Below, one piece after another: positions 47,398-56,770 of a stretch of 64,000 nt of DNA. Source of the stretch: Shewanella metallivivens (GTDB lineage: Bacteria; Pseudomonadota; Gammaproteobacteria; Enterobacterales; Shewanellaceae); the NCBI RefSeq assembly GCF_028750675.1, contig NZ_JAQQPZ010000001.1:62001-126000 (forward strand). Direction: 5' to 3'. Numbering within the stretch: the first letter of the stretch is position 1; every line of letters begins with the position of its first letter. Below the pieces are notes generated by a model. The model saw only the letters and a program-made list of their open reading frames with translations. It was not told the origin of the DNA and did no database searches. Both the position numbers and the translations under genes were made by a program.

Positions 47398-47979
47398 ATG
47401 AAAAAAACACTTGCGCGCGGATTAACCAACTTATTGCCAATGGTATTGTCCATTTGGTTGTTTTGGTCGTTATTTATTTCTCTTGATGGACTCGGTCAAT
47501 TACTGCTTGAAATTGTTGGCGTTAAGTCAGTTTTTGTCGGGGCAGGTTTTTGCTTAGTCGCGAGTTTAATTTTTGTTGCGGGGCTACTTTTTTCAGTGAG
47601 CCCGATAGCATGGGTATATGGCTGGATAGAAAACCAGCTAATGAAGTTTCCTTTGTTTAAGTCGGTGTATGGCAGTATTCGTGATATTGCCAGTTTGATG
47701 AACCGTGATGGCGAGCCTAAAACGCAAAAAACCGTATTAGTTAAACAAGCCAATGGTGGCTATGTTGTTGGTTTTATTATGAGTGAGTCAGCACCTCAAC
47801 CATTGGCAGATGCATTACCTGAAGGTGACTGGGTACCAGTATTATTTCAACTCAGTTATCAAATGGCTGGGGTCACCAGCTTGGTTAAACGTGACGATCT
47901 TATTTATGTTGACTGGTCATTTGAAGATGCCATGCGCTTTAATCTAACCGCAGGTATCGCTAATATCAAAGCGGTTTAA
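47398..47979 (+). CDS. DUF502 family membrane protein
   Basis: A 193-residue protein with two membrane helices (about residues 10-32 and 48-70) and a soluble C-terminal domain. GLTNLLPMVLSIWLF near the N-terminus and the FPLFKSVYGSIRDIA stretch near residue 84 match the DUF502 family, of unknown function. The start is ATG at 47398 with weak upstream pairing. A strong terminator follows. Confidence 0.78.
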   Translation: MKKTLARGLTNLLPMVLSIWLFWSLFISLDGLGQLLLEIVGVKSVFVGAGFCLVASLIFVAGLLFSVSPIAWVYGWIENQLMKFPLFKSVYGSIRDIASLMNRDGEPKTQKTVLVKQANGGYVVGFIMSESAPQPLADALPEGDWVPVLFQLSYQMAGVTSLVKRDDLIYVDWSFEDAMRFNLTAGIANIKAV

Positions 47980-48101
47980 TGTGTGTTCTATTGCTAAGTA
48001 TTGCAGATATCGTGACCCAGTATGAACGTAACTTACATTGTCTGTATTTATCGAATTTTGCTCAAATAGCTGAATAATCGTCAAATAACAGCGTATAAAC
48101 A

Positions 48102-48147
48102 ATTGCCCCAAGTGATAACAGTGATTATCCTTGGGGTAATTTTTTTG
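48102..48147 (+). terminator. terminator after the DUF502 gene
   Basis: 11-bp stem ATTGCCCCAAG / CTTGGGGTAAT (one mismatch-type G-U) with a 17-base loop, then seven T. Confidence 0.85.
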
Positions 48148-48163
48148 TCTGAGTGAGACTTGT

Positions 48164-48526
48164 ATGTCAACGAACCAAAACCAAAGCAAACTCGATAAAG
48201 TGCTAGCAGAAGCCCGAGAGTACAAAGCCACCCGAGAAAAGGGCTATCGTGAACAAGCACTTAAACTATACCCATGGGTTTGTGGCCGTTGTACACGCGA
48301 GTTTACTCATAAAAACCTAGCCGAACTGACCGTACACCACCGCGATCACAACCATGATAATAACCCATCAGATGGTTCAAATTGGGAACTACTTTGCTTG
48401 TATTGTCACGACAACGAGCATTCACGCTTTGAAGAGTTAATACGATACGGCAGCACCAAAGAAGCAAAACAAGAAGCGGCAACCTACAATCCATTTGCAG
48501 ACTTAAAAGCCATGATGAAAAAGTAG
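48164..48526 (+). CDS. YajD-like HNH nuclease
   Basis: A 120-residue protein of the YajD type. The HNH nuclease core is CGRCTREF near residue 37, VHHRDHNHDNNP near residue 52 and LLCLYCHDNEHSR near residue 72, giving the zinc Cys pairs and catalytic His residues. E. coli YajD is of similar size and unknown role. The start ATG has no strong ribosome site. It lies just after a terminator and 130 bp before the first repeat array; a link to the array is not shown. Confidence 0.83.
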   Translation: MSTNQNQSKLDKVLAEAREYKATREKGYREQALKLYPWVCGRCTREFTHKNLAELTVHHRDHNHDNNPSDGSNWELLCLYCHDNEHSRFEELIRYGSTKEAKQEAATYNPFADLKAMMKK

Positions 48527-48649
48527 GGCGTACCCATCGTTTGGACTATGCCCGTGAATAGGTTGTTCAAACAACGCAAACGTTATGTGAACACTCGGTT
48601 TCAAACAACATCCACTAACACGTTGTTTGCTCATTCATAGTCAAACACT

Positions 48650-49972
48650 GCCCACTACACCGTCGTTCCGGCAATGCTTTTGAGCCGGAATCTAGGTGTT
48701 GGCTTTTGCTCTTATGTCTTTTCTTGCAGGACGAAGTCCGTCCTTGTCGCTTGCAGAAAGCGCCCTTGATACTTAAAAGAAACACCTGGATCCCCGCCAA
48801 AGGCATGCGAGGATGACCTGCGAGTGGCGCATGACAGCGATGACCATAGCTGCATCATCCAACCCCGCCCACTACTCCGTCATTTGCTCATTCTTATTCA
48901 GATGCAGCCCACTACTCCGTCGTTCCGGCAGTGCTTTTGAGCCGGAATCCAGGTGTTTAGTCCGTCATTCCAGCAATGATGCTACTCCGTCATTTGCTCA
49001 TTCTTATTCAGATGACGCCCACTACACCATCGTTCCGGCAATGTTTTTGAGCCGGAATCCAGGTGTTGGCTTTTGCTCTTATGTCTTTCTTGCAGGACGA
49101 AGTCAGTCCTTGTCACTTGCAGCGTCGCGCCCTTGATACTTAACAGCAACACCTGGAACCCTGATAAAAGCACTCAGGGATGACGGCATAGAGCAACACC
49201 TGGATCCCCGCTAAAGGCATGCGAGGATGACGTGCGGGTGGGGCATGACAGCGATGACCATAGCTGCATCATCCAACCCCGCCCACTACACCATCGTTCC
49301 GGTAATGCTATTGAGCCGGAATCCAGGTGTTGGCTTTTGCTCTTATGCCTTTCTTGCAGGACGAAGTCAGTCCTTGTCACTTGCAGCGTCGCGCCCTTGA
49401 TACTTAAAAGAAACACCTGGATCCCCGCTAAAGGCATGCGAGGATGACGTGCGGGTGGGGCATGACAGCGATGACCATAGCTGCATCATCCAACCACGCC
49501 TACTACTCCGTCATTTGCTCATTCTTATTCAGATGACGCCCACTACACCGTCGTTCCGGCAATGCTTTTAGCCGGAATCTAGGTGTTGGCTTTTGCTCTT
49601 ATGTCTTTTCTTGCAGGACGAAGTCCGTCCTTGTCACTTACAGCGAAGCGACCTTGATACTTAAAAGAAACACCTAGATCCCCGCCAAAGGCATGCGAGG
49701 ATGACGAGCGGGTGGGGCATGACAGCGATGACCATAGCTGCATCATCCAACCAAGCCCACTACTCCGTCATTCCAGCAATGATGCTACTCCGTCATTCCA
49801 GCAATGATGCTACTCCGTCATTAGCTGATTCGTATTCAGATGCCGCCCACTACACCGTCGTTCCGGCAATGCTGTTGAGCCGGAATCCAGGTGTGTCTTT
49901 AGCACATTTGCATTGACTTGCAGGACGAAGTCCGTCCTTGTCACTTGCAGCAAAGCGACCTTGATACTTCAT
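48650..49972. repeat. repeat array A: tandem composite units with inverted hairpins
   Basis: No real gene is seen in the 1.47 kb between the HNH gene and the DUF1289 gene. It holds six hairpins of type H1 (GTTCCGG...GCCGGAATC, starting near 48663, 48920, 49030, 49294, 49552, 49859) and five of type H2 (AACACCTGGAT..., starting near 48781, 49149, 49195, 49412, 49669). Between H1 and H2 lies a filler of about 80 bp containing the GGACGAAGTCCGTCC hairpin; between H2 and the next H1 another of about 100 bp. Unit length is near 260 bp. H1 is an inverted member of the same family as H2. The last unit breaks off before its H2. Confidence 0.9.
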
Positions 49973-49994
49973 CTTAGTCACTTTGAATACACTT

Positions 49995-50222
49995 TTACCG
50001 CTTTAAACGCTTTTCAGCATCTAACCATTTGGCGCGAGACAGGGTTTGGTTATTAGTCTCACCCAAAAACTGTTGTTTTCTGTCGGCTAATTTATCAATA
50101 ATCTGTTGTTGCTGTTCATCAGAAGCACTCGACCAAGTTACAATTTCATCAATATGACGAAAACATCCCATACAAAAATCTTCTTCATTAAGGCCACAAC
50201 GGGCGACACAAGGCGAGTGCAT
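49995..50222 (-). CDS. DUF1289 family small Cys-rich protein
   Basis: A 75-residue protein matching DUF1289: the N-terminal SPCVARCGLNEEDFCMGCFR holds four Cys, likely a metal or Fe-S site, followed by the typical EIVTWSSASDEQQ. Function is unknown. It runs toward array A and ends about 20 bp from it. Divergent from the methyltransferase gene. Confidence 0.85.
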   Translation of the reverse strand: MHSPCVARCGLNEEDFCMGCFRHIDEIVTWSSASDEQQQQIIDKLADRKQQFLGETNNQTLSRAKWLDAEKRLKR

Positions 50223-50299
50223 AGTTTACAATCCGATCCAACTTATCATGACACGCATCCTAACATTTCAATCAGCTAAGGTTAACCGTCAGCAAAAAT

Positions 50300-51586
50300 A
50301 TGGCAGCAATCGATTATCAACATACGTTCAAATCACTCGACTCATTGCTCGAAGCATTAAAACCCTTATGGCAGCTGGTCGCGTTTGAGTGTGACCACTT
50401 ACCTTGGCAGCACGCATTTCCTTGTTTAGCGCAAACCGTATGGCAATTAAACGATGTAGAATTAGATAATATCGATGCTGACCAAGATAAACTTGTGCAA
50501 ACGTTATTACCAAGCCTTATCCTGGACATTGAACAAAGTGATAATCCTAATGCTGATAAACTGATAGCGTTATTAAGCTTGTTAGTCATCACTTTGCCTA
50601 CAAGCAGGTGTACTGCTGAATCACATGGCCAAGAACAAACCGACTTAGCGCATTTTAGCGCCCACATTAAAGGACGAAAATGGCAGCAAATAACCGCTTT
50701 TGCTGAACATGTTAACCCACAGCAACAGCCGCATTTAACACCGTTACCCATACTAGAGTGGTGTGCCGGGAAAGGTCATTTAGGGCGGCTAGTTGCCAAA
50801 CAACAACAGGTTCAGGTGACCAGTCTAGAATGGCAAGCCAGCTTATGCGAACAAGGCCGGGCATTTGCCACACAATGGCAATTACCACAGCGGTTTATAT
50901 GTGCCGATGCATTTGCGCCATTAACCTCAAAGGATAAGGTGTTTTTTCCGCAACAACATGCCATAGCATTGCATGCATGCGGCGACTTACATGTGCGATT
51001 AATCAAATTGGCAACCGAAGCGAATACCCAAGCGATTTCAATTTCGCCTTGCTGTTATCACTTAATCCAACACTCATATTATCAGCCACTTTCTACTCAG
51101 GCTAAAGCCAGTAAACTCAAGCTTGCAAAGCATGACTTACAATTACCACTGCAACAAAGCGTGATTGCCAGTTCTAAACAGCAAGCATTGCGTTTGCAAG
51201 AAGTGGCATGGCGTTTAGGTTTTGACAGTTTACAGCGCTCCATACGTGGCATTAATGCTTATTTACCTGTGCCGACCATAAAACAAAGCCAACTGAGCGG
51301 CAGTTTTGCTGGCTTTTGTGCCTGGGCGGCAGAGCAAAAAGGCTTAACCTTAAACAATGACATCGATTTTGACGCTTTTTTACAGCGCGGCATCACAAGG
51401 CAGCGACTCACCAAGCGCATTGATTTAGTCGCACACTTATTTCGACGAGCCTTAGAATGTTGGTTATTGCTAGACCGAGTGTGTTTTTTACAACAACAAG
51501 GGTATCGTGTTTTGTTGAGTGAATTTTGTCCAAACAGTGTTACACCACGAAACGCATTAATTCAAGCAATTAAAACAGCGACTTAA
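50300..51586 (+). CDS. SAM-dependent methyltransferase (methyltransferase 32 type)
   Basis: A 428-residue protein with a Rossmann methyltransferase domain in the middle: the SAM motif LEWCAGKGHLGRL near residue 151, an acidic strand end VTSLEWQ near residue 174, and ISPCCYHLI near residue 250, a Cys-Cys-Tyr motif seen in the PF13679 group. Substrate is unknown. The N-terminal 145 residues are helical and Gln/Asp-rich; the C-terminal part is also unassigned. AACCGTCAGC upstream gives no strong ribosome site. Confidence 0.75.
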   Translation: MAAIDYQHTFKSLDSLLEALKPLWQLVAFECDHLPWQHAFPCLAQTVWQLNDVELDNIDADQDKLVQTLLPSLILDIEQSDNPNADKLIALLSLLVITLPTSRCTAESHGQEQTDLAHFSAHIKGRKWQQITAFAEHVNPQQQPHLTPLPILEWCAGKGHLGRLVAKQQQVQVTSLEWQASLCEQGRAFATQWQLPQRFICADAFAPLTSKDKVFFPQQHAIALHACGDLHVRLIKLATEANTQAISISPCCYHLIQHSYYQPLSTQAKASKLKLAKHDLQLPLQQSVIASSKQQALRLQEVAWRLGFDSLQRSIRGINAYLPVPTIKQSQLSGSFAGFCAWAAEQKGLTLNNDIDFDAFLQRGITRQRLTKRIDLVAHLFRRALECWLLLDRVCFLQQQGYRVLLSEFCPNSVTPRNALIQAIKTAT

Positions 51587-51836
51587 GCGAGATAAAATTT
51601 AAATTACAGTTAAGCCTTTGTTTAATAGTCTGTATTTTATTGAATGTGATAACAATCAAAGACGTTGTTAATCAACCAGCTTAACAGTCTGGCAAAAAAA
51701 ATCTGAAATAACCCGGCTTGGCTGCGGTTTTTGATTGAATAATGAAGCCATTCTTGTTCAAATGGCGGGTTAATAACGAATAACAACTATTCTAGGGGCT
51801 TTTGGCTAACTAGAGCGAAGCGAATTATACGGTTTA

Positions 51837-52886
51837 ATGAAATATTCACGCGTCTTTATCAATAGTCTGGCCTATGAGCTAGCACCACAAGTAGTGTCGA
51901 GTAGCGATTTAGAATCTCGCTTAGCACCGCTTTATCAAAAGTTCCGAATTCCAATGGGACAACTTGCCGCATTAACCGGTATTACCGAGCGTCGCTGGTG
52001 GCCGAAAGGCCATCGTCTGTCTGATGGTGCTATCGCAGCCGCACATAAAGCGGTGAATGAAACGGGCATCGAAGTTAGCGATCTTGGCGCTGTGGTTTAC
52101 ACCGGTGTTTGCCGCGACCAACATGAGCCCGCGACAGCTTGCCGAATAGCCGCTGAATTGGGAGTGTCAAAAGACACCGCAATATACGACATCAGCAATG
52201 CCTGCTTAGGTGTGTTGTCGGGGATTTTAGATATTGCAAACCGTATCGAGCTTGGTCAAATCAAAGCAGGTATGGTGGTTTCATGTGAATCGGCACGCGA
52301 CATTGTTGATGCTACCATCGAGCACATGCTTGCTGAGCCAACAATGCAAAACTTTGCCCAATCACTTGCAACCTTAACCGGTGGCTCAGGTGCCATAGCT
52401 GTGATTTTAACCGACGGCAGTTTGCCGCTTAAAACCACGCGCCAACATCAGTTACTCGGTGCAAGTCATTTATCGGCACCAGAGCATCACCAACTGTGCC
52501 AATGGGGCCTGCAAGAAGCAGGGCACTTGCTATATCGCGAGTTTATGCGCACTGACGCGGTGACCTTACTAAAAGAAGGCGTTGAACTTGCCAAGCACAC
52601 CTGGGAGCATTTTTTAGCTCAACGCGATTGGGTGGTTGAGCAGGTTGATAAAGTCATCTGTCATCAGGTGGGCGCCTCAAATCGCAAACAAGTGCTTAAT
52701 GCACTGAATATTCCGCACGAGAAAGAATACCCGACCTATCAAAAGCTGGGCAACATGGGCACGGTATCATTACCCGTGACTGCAGCCATAGCACACGACG
52801 CGGGTTTTTTACGTGTTGGCGATCAAGTCAGCTTTTTAGGGATAGGCAGTGGCTTAAACTGCATGATGTTAGGAATTAAGTGGTAA
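51837..52886 (+). CDS. oleA: OleA, thiolase-fold acyl-CoA condensing enzyme
   Basis: A 349-residue FabH-like enzyme that joins two long-chain acyl-CoAs head to head into a beta-keto acid, the first step of long-chain olefin synthesis. The catalytic Cys is in ISNACLGVLSG (near residue 123), a His in VICHQVGASN near residue 279 and an Asn in LGNMGTVS near residue 303. It is followed by oleB, oleC and oleD in the order known in Shewanella, where the product is a polyunsaturated C31 hydrocarbon. The start ATG has no clear ribosome site. No promoter was picked out in the 250-bp gap upstream. Confidence 0.95.
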   Translation: MKYSRVFINSLAYELAPQVVSSSDLESRLAPLYQKFRIPMGQLAALTGITERRWWPKGHRLSDGAIAAAHKAVNETGIEVSDLGAVVYTGVCRDQHEPATACRIAAELGVSKDTAIYDISNACLGVLSGILDIANRIELGQIKAGMVVSCESARDIVDATIEHMLAEPTMQNFAQSLATLTGGSGAIAVILTDGSLPLKTTRQHQLLGASHLSAPEHHQLCQWGLQEAGHLLYREFMRTDAVTLLKEGVELAKHTWEHFLAQRDWVVEQVDKVICHQVGASNRKQVLNALNIPHEKEYPTYQKLGNMGTVSLPVTAAIAHDAGFLRVGDQVSFLGIGSGLNCMMLGIKW

Positions 52887-52945
52887 GCCTGAGGCTGCAC
52901 TGACGTTTTTGCATTTCATTATAAAAATAGTTTACAGGATGCATC

Positions 52946-53821
52946 ATGCTAGACAACTTACTGCCCTTTAACAGTCATTATTTAGACCGTAATGGCAATA
53001 AACTGCACTACATCAACGAAGGCCAAGGTGAGCCTGTGGTGATGGTGCACGGTAATCCTAGCTGGAGTTACTACTACCGTAATTTAGTGAGCGCGTTGAG
53101 TGATAACCATCAATGCATCGTACCAGACCATATTGGATGTGGTTATTCAGACAAACCTGATGATCCACAATACGACTACACGTTAGCTAATCGTATTGAC
53201 GATTTAGAAGCTTTGCTCGACAACCTAGACGTCAAACAAAACATCACCCTAGTGGTGCATGATTGGGGCGGAATGATAGGCATGGGCTTTGCTGCTCGCC
53301 ACCCTGAGCGCATCAAACGCATTGTGTGTTTAAACACTGCAGCGTTTCATTTGCCTAAAACCAAGCCGTTTCCGTGGGCATTATGGATTTGCCGTGAAAC
53401 CTTACTCGGCACCTTACTGGTTCGTGGTTTAAATGCGTTTTCGTCAGCGGCATCGTACGTGGGTGTTAAGCGTAAACCCATGAGTAAAGAAGTGCGCGAA
53501 GCCTATGTCGCCCCGTTTAATTCATGGAAAAACCGCATTTCAACGTTGCGTTTTGTGCAAGATATCCCCTTAAAGCCAGGCGATCGTAACTATGATCTTG
53601 TAACCCGTATCGGCGACAGCTTAAGTCAATTTACGACAGTGCCAACATTGATTTGTTTTGGCTTAAAAGACTTTGTATTCGACAAGCACTTTTTGGCAGA
53701 ATGGCGCCAACGCATGCCTCATGCGCAGGTACACGAGTTTGCTGACTGCGGTCATTACATTCTCGAGGACGCCAGCGATGAAGTGATAGAGCTAATTAAA
53801 GACTTTATCGCCCAAAACTAA
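52946..53821 (+). CDS. oleB: OleB, beta-lactone decarboxylase (alpha/beta hydrolase)
   Basis: A 291-residue haloalkane-dehalogenase-like hydrolase that decarboxylates the beta-lactone made by OleC to the olefin. The nucleophile Asp is in VVHDWGGMIG (near residue 106), HGNPSWSYYY near residue 35 forms the oxyanion region and DCGHYILED near residue 271 holds the His. ACAGGA lies upstream of the ATG. A perfect terminator hairpin follows six bases after its stop, before oleC. Confidence 0.93.
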   Translation: MLDNLLPFNSHYLDRNGNKLHYINEGQGEPVVMVHGNPSWSYYYRNLVSALSDNHQCIVPDHIGCGYSDKPDDPQYDYTLANRIDDLEALLDNLDVKQNITLVVHDWGGMIGMGFAARHPERIKRIVCLNTAAFHLPKTKPFPWALWICRETLLGTLLVRGLNAFSSAASYVGVKRKPMSKEVREAYVAPFNSWKNRISTLRFVQDIPLKPGDRNYDLVTRIGDSLSQFTTVPTLICFGLKDFVFDKHFLAEWRQRMPHAQVHEFADCGHYILEDASDEVIELIKDFIAQN

Positions 53822-53826
53822 TTAAT

Positions 53827-53858
53827 AAAAGGCTCACTTGAGCCTTTTATTTGTTTTA
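53827..53858 (+). terminator. terminator hairpin between oleB and oleC
   Basis: Perfect 9-bp stem AAAAGGCTC / GAGCCTTTT with loop ACTT, then TTTTATTTGTTTT. It lies only about 30 bp before the oleC start, inside the ole cluster. Confidence 0.85.
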
Positions 53859-53878
53859 ACCGTCTACAATGATTGCTT

Positions 53879-55573
53879 ATGACTCAAACATCCACTCAAG
53901 CTAATGCTAATATCTGCCAGCACCTTCAACGTGCTGCGCAAAACATGCCGACAGCGCTAGCGGTAGCTGTGCAACAAGCCAAGCAAGGTCAGTTTAAATA
54001 TCAAGAAATCGACTTCAGCACACTGCATCAACAATCAGACACGATTGCCAAAGGTTTATTGCAGTTTGGCCTTACGCGTGGCATGAAAGCCGTGTTGATG
54101 GTCACCCCAAGCATTGAGTTTTTTTCGTTAACATTTGCGTTATTTAAAGCCGGTGTTATCCCTATTTTAGTCGACCCAGGCATGGGCATTAAAAACCTCA
54201 AACAATGCTTTGAAGAGTCACAACCAGACGTGTTTATTGGTATTCCTAAAGCGCATATCGCCAGGCGGGTATTGGGCTGGGGTAAAAGTAGTGTAAAACA
54301 GGTCATTAATGTCGGCGGTTCAGGTTTACAGCGTTGGTTAGCTAATGCAACAAGCCTTGAAACCATCATCGAGCTTGGCCAAAACGTCAGACAACCATTT
54401 TTTATGGCAATGTTAAAACCTAACGACATGGCCGCCATTTTGTTTACCAGTGGCAGCACCGGTACCCCAAAAGGTGTGGTGTACAGCCACGGCATGTTTG
54501 AAGCACAAATCAGTGCGCTTAAAAATGATTATGGCATTAGCCCTGGTGAGCGCGATTTAGCCACGTTTCCATTATTCTCGTTATTTGGTCCAGCCTTAGG
54601 CATGGCTTCAATTGTGCCAGACATGGACGCCAGCAAACCCATTACCGCTAATCCCGCAAACTTATTTGCCGCCATCGAGCAGTATCAATGCAGCAATATG
54701 TTTGTTAACCCCGCCTTACTTGAACGTTTAGGCCAGGCAGGCGAGCAAACTCAGCATAAGTTAAGCAGTGTACAAAGAGTCATTTCAGCAGGTGCTCCCG
54801 CGACCATTAGCGCCATAAAACGCTTTAGTAAAATGCTCAACCCTAATGTGCAAGTGCTTAATTCTTATGGCGCTACCGAGTCTTTACCTGTCAGCATGAT
54901 AGGCAGCGATGCGTTATTCAACACAAGTAATCTTACCGATCAGGGTAAGGGGATATGTGTGGGTAAACCTATTTCGTCGGTTGATATCAGCATCATCGCG
55001 ATAACCGATGACCCCATCGAAAACTGGGACAGCATTACCCCATTAGCCGCAAATCACATTGGTGAAATTGTGGTTAAAGGCCCTATGGTGAGTCAATCAT
55101 ATTATCAGCGTGACCAAGCCACTAAAAATGCCAAAATTAATGACAGTGAAGTCTATCGTCACCGCATGGGCGATGTCGGGTATCTAGACGATGACGGATT
55201 ATTATGGATGTGTGGCCGCAAAGGGCATATTGTTGATGCAAAACGTGGCGAGCAACGGTTAAAACGCTATTTTACCATTCCGTGTGAGCGCGTATTTAAT
55301 ACACATCCGCAGGTAAAACGTTCGGCATTGGTTGGGGTTGATGTTGCCGGTCATACCGTGCCGGTTATCTGTATTGAATTAAATAAAGACATCGTATGTT
55401 CAAATGCGAATGTGCTGTACCAAGCGTTAATCAAACTTGCAGAGCAACACCCTCACACCGAAGGCATTAACCGCTTTTTAATCCACCCTGATTTTCCGGT
55501 AGATGTGCGCCATAACGCCAAAATTTTCCGTGAAAAGCTCGCCGTTTGGGCACAAGCAAAGTGGCGAGAGTAA
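53879..55573 (+). CDS. oleC: OleC, beta-lactone synthetase (AMP-binding)
   Basis: A 564-residue ANL-superfamily enzyme that turns the 2-alkyl-3-hydroxyacid into a beta-lactone using ATP. The AMP-binding loop [15 protein letters not shown] is near residue 184, [10 protein letters not shown] near residue 326 and the hinge region [18 protein letters not shown] near residue 425. The ATG at 53879 is preferred over the TTG at 53873; neither has a recognisable ribosome site. A terminator hairpin immediately upstream suggests separate or attenuated expression of oleCD. oleD starts 9 bp after its stop. Confidence 0.93.
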   Translation: MTQTSTQANANICQHLQRAAQNMPTALAVAVQQAKQGQFKYQEIDFSTLHQQSDTIAKGLLQFGLTRGMKAVLMVTPSIEFFSLTFALFKAGVIPILVDPGMGIKNLKQCFEESQPDVFIGIPKAHIARRVLGWGKSSVKQVINVGGSGLQRWLANATSLETIIELGQNVRQPFFMAMLKPNDMAAILFTSGSTGTPKGVVYSHGMFEAQISALKNDYGISPGERDLATFPLFSLFGPALGMASIVPDMDASKPITANPANLFAAIEQYQCSNMFVNPALLERLGQAGEQTQHKLSSVQRVISAGAPATISAIKRFSKMLNPNVQVLNSYGATESLPVSMIGSDALFNTSNLTDQGKGICVGKPISSVDISIIAITDDPIENWDSITPLAANHIGEIVVKGPMVSQSYYQRDQATKNAKINDSEVYRHRMGDVGYLDDDGLLWMCGRKGHIVDAKRGEQRLKRYFTIPCERVFNTHPQVKRSALVGVDVAGHTVPVICIELNKDIVCSNANVLYQALIKLAEQHPHTEGINRFLIHPDFPVDVRHNAKIFREKLAVWAQAKWRE

Positions 55574-55582
55574 GGATACTGC

Positions 55583-56644
55583 ATGAAACTAACTGATTTA
55601 GCCCCCCAAGAGCAAAACGCTTTAACCTTGCTAAGCGCTCAAGTCAATAAGGTGTTTGTCACTGGCGCGGGTGGCTTTTTAGGTTTTGCCATTTGCCAGC
55701 GTTTACTGGCCGCAGGCATTAGCGTGGTTGGGTTTGCCCGTAGCAATTACCCTCATCTTGTTAAGTTGGGTGTTGATATGCACCGCGGCGACATTAGCGA
55801 TTTTGCCAGTGTCAAACAGGCTATGCAAGGTTGTGACATGGTGTTTCATGTGGCCTCAAAAGCGGGTGTTTGGGGGAGTAAACAAAGCTACTACTCACCC
55901 AATGTTGATGGCGCAGCCAATATTATCAATGCTTGTCAGGCGCTTAATATTCCATCACTTGTGTATACCAGCACCCCAAGTGTCACCTTTGCTGGCGTTG
56001 ATGAAAACGGCATTAATGAGTCAGCACCTTATGCCAACCAGTACCTCAATTATTATGGCGAATCAAAAGCAATCGCTGAACAAATGGTGCTAGCCGCCAA
56101 TAGCGACAGCTTAAAAACAACCGCGTTACGACCACACCTTATTTGGGGGCCACATGATCCTCATTTAGTGCCACGAGTCATTGAGCGAGCCAAAGCAGGG
56201 CGATTAAAGCTGGTGGGTAAACAAGATAAACTGGTCGACACCATTTATGTCGACAATGCCGCCTATGCCCATATTCTGGCTGCGGTCGATTTAGTCAATG
56301 CGGCTAACAGTGCCGGTAAAGCGTACTTTTTAAGTAACGATCAACCCATCACCATGGCCGCGATGTTAAATCAAATTTTAGCGTGTGCCAATTTAGCCCC
56401 TGTCACTCAGCGCGTGCCTGCTGGTGTTGCTTATGCCGCAGGTGTAGTGCTTGAAACCGTATATGGCCTGCTGAATAAAGCGCAAGAACCCATCATGACC
56501 CGCTTTGTCGCCAGGCAACTATCGACCAGTCATTATTTTGATATCAGCGCTGCCAAACGTGATTTAGGCTACCAACCCTTGGTGAGCATAGCGCAGGGCA
56601 TGCAACGACTAAAGCAGTCTTTAAATGCAGACACAACGATGTAA
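55583..56644 (+). CDS. oleD: OleD, NADPH-dependent 2-alkyl-3-ketoacid reductase
   Basis: A 353-residue extended SDR that reduces the OleA product to the beta-hydroxy acid used by OleC. The cofactor motif VTGAGGFLGFAI is near residue 26, STPSVTFAG near residue 132, and YYGESK near residue 154 gives Tyr and Lys. AAGGA lies upstream of the ATG, 9 bp after oleC, so oleCD are coupled. It ends the ole cluster. Confidence 0.94.
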   Translation: MKLTDLAPQEQNALTLLSAQVNKVFVTGAGGFLGFAICQRLLAAGISVVGFARSNYPHLVKLGVDMHRGDISDFASVKQAMQGCDMVFHVASKAGVWGSKQSYYSPNVDGAANIINACQALNIPSLVYTSTPSVTFAGVDENGINESAPYANQYLNYYGESKAIAEQMVLAANSDSLKTTALRPHLIWGPHDPHLVPRVIERAKAGRLKLVGKQDKLVDTIYVDNAAYAHILAAVDLVNAANSAGKAYFLSNDQPITMAAMLNQILACANLAPVTQRVPAGVAYAAGVVLETVYGLLNKAQEPIMTRFVARQLSTSHYFDISAAKRDLGYQPLVSIAQGMQRLKQSLNADTTM

Positions 56645-56770
56645 CATTGTATTTACAACCTATCTCACGCTTATTTAATACTAACGACTTGGCTAACCTG
56701 CAATCCTCTGTATCTTAAAACCTGACCACGACCAAAATAACTTAATAACAAAGTGGTTCAGGGAGAGACA

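Noticed and set aside
48813-49447. Several ORFs of 60-110 codons inside array A
   Set aside because: They are translations of the repeats, overlap on both strands, and lack ribosome sites.
48650-49972. CRISPR-like regular repeats
   Set aside because: Units are about 260 bp, mosaic and made of inverted hairpins; there are no short identical repeats with unique spacers and no cas genes.
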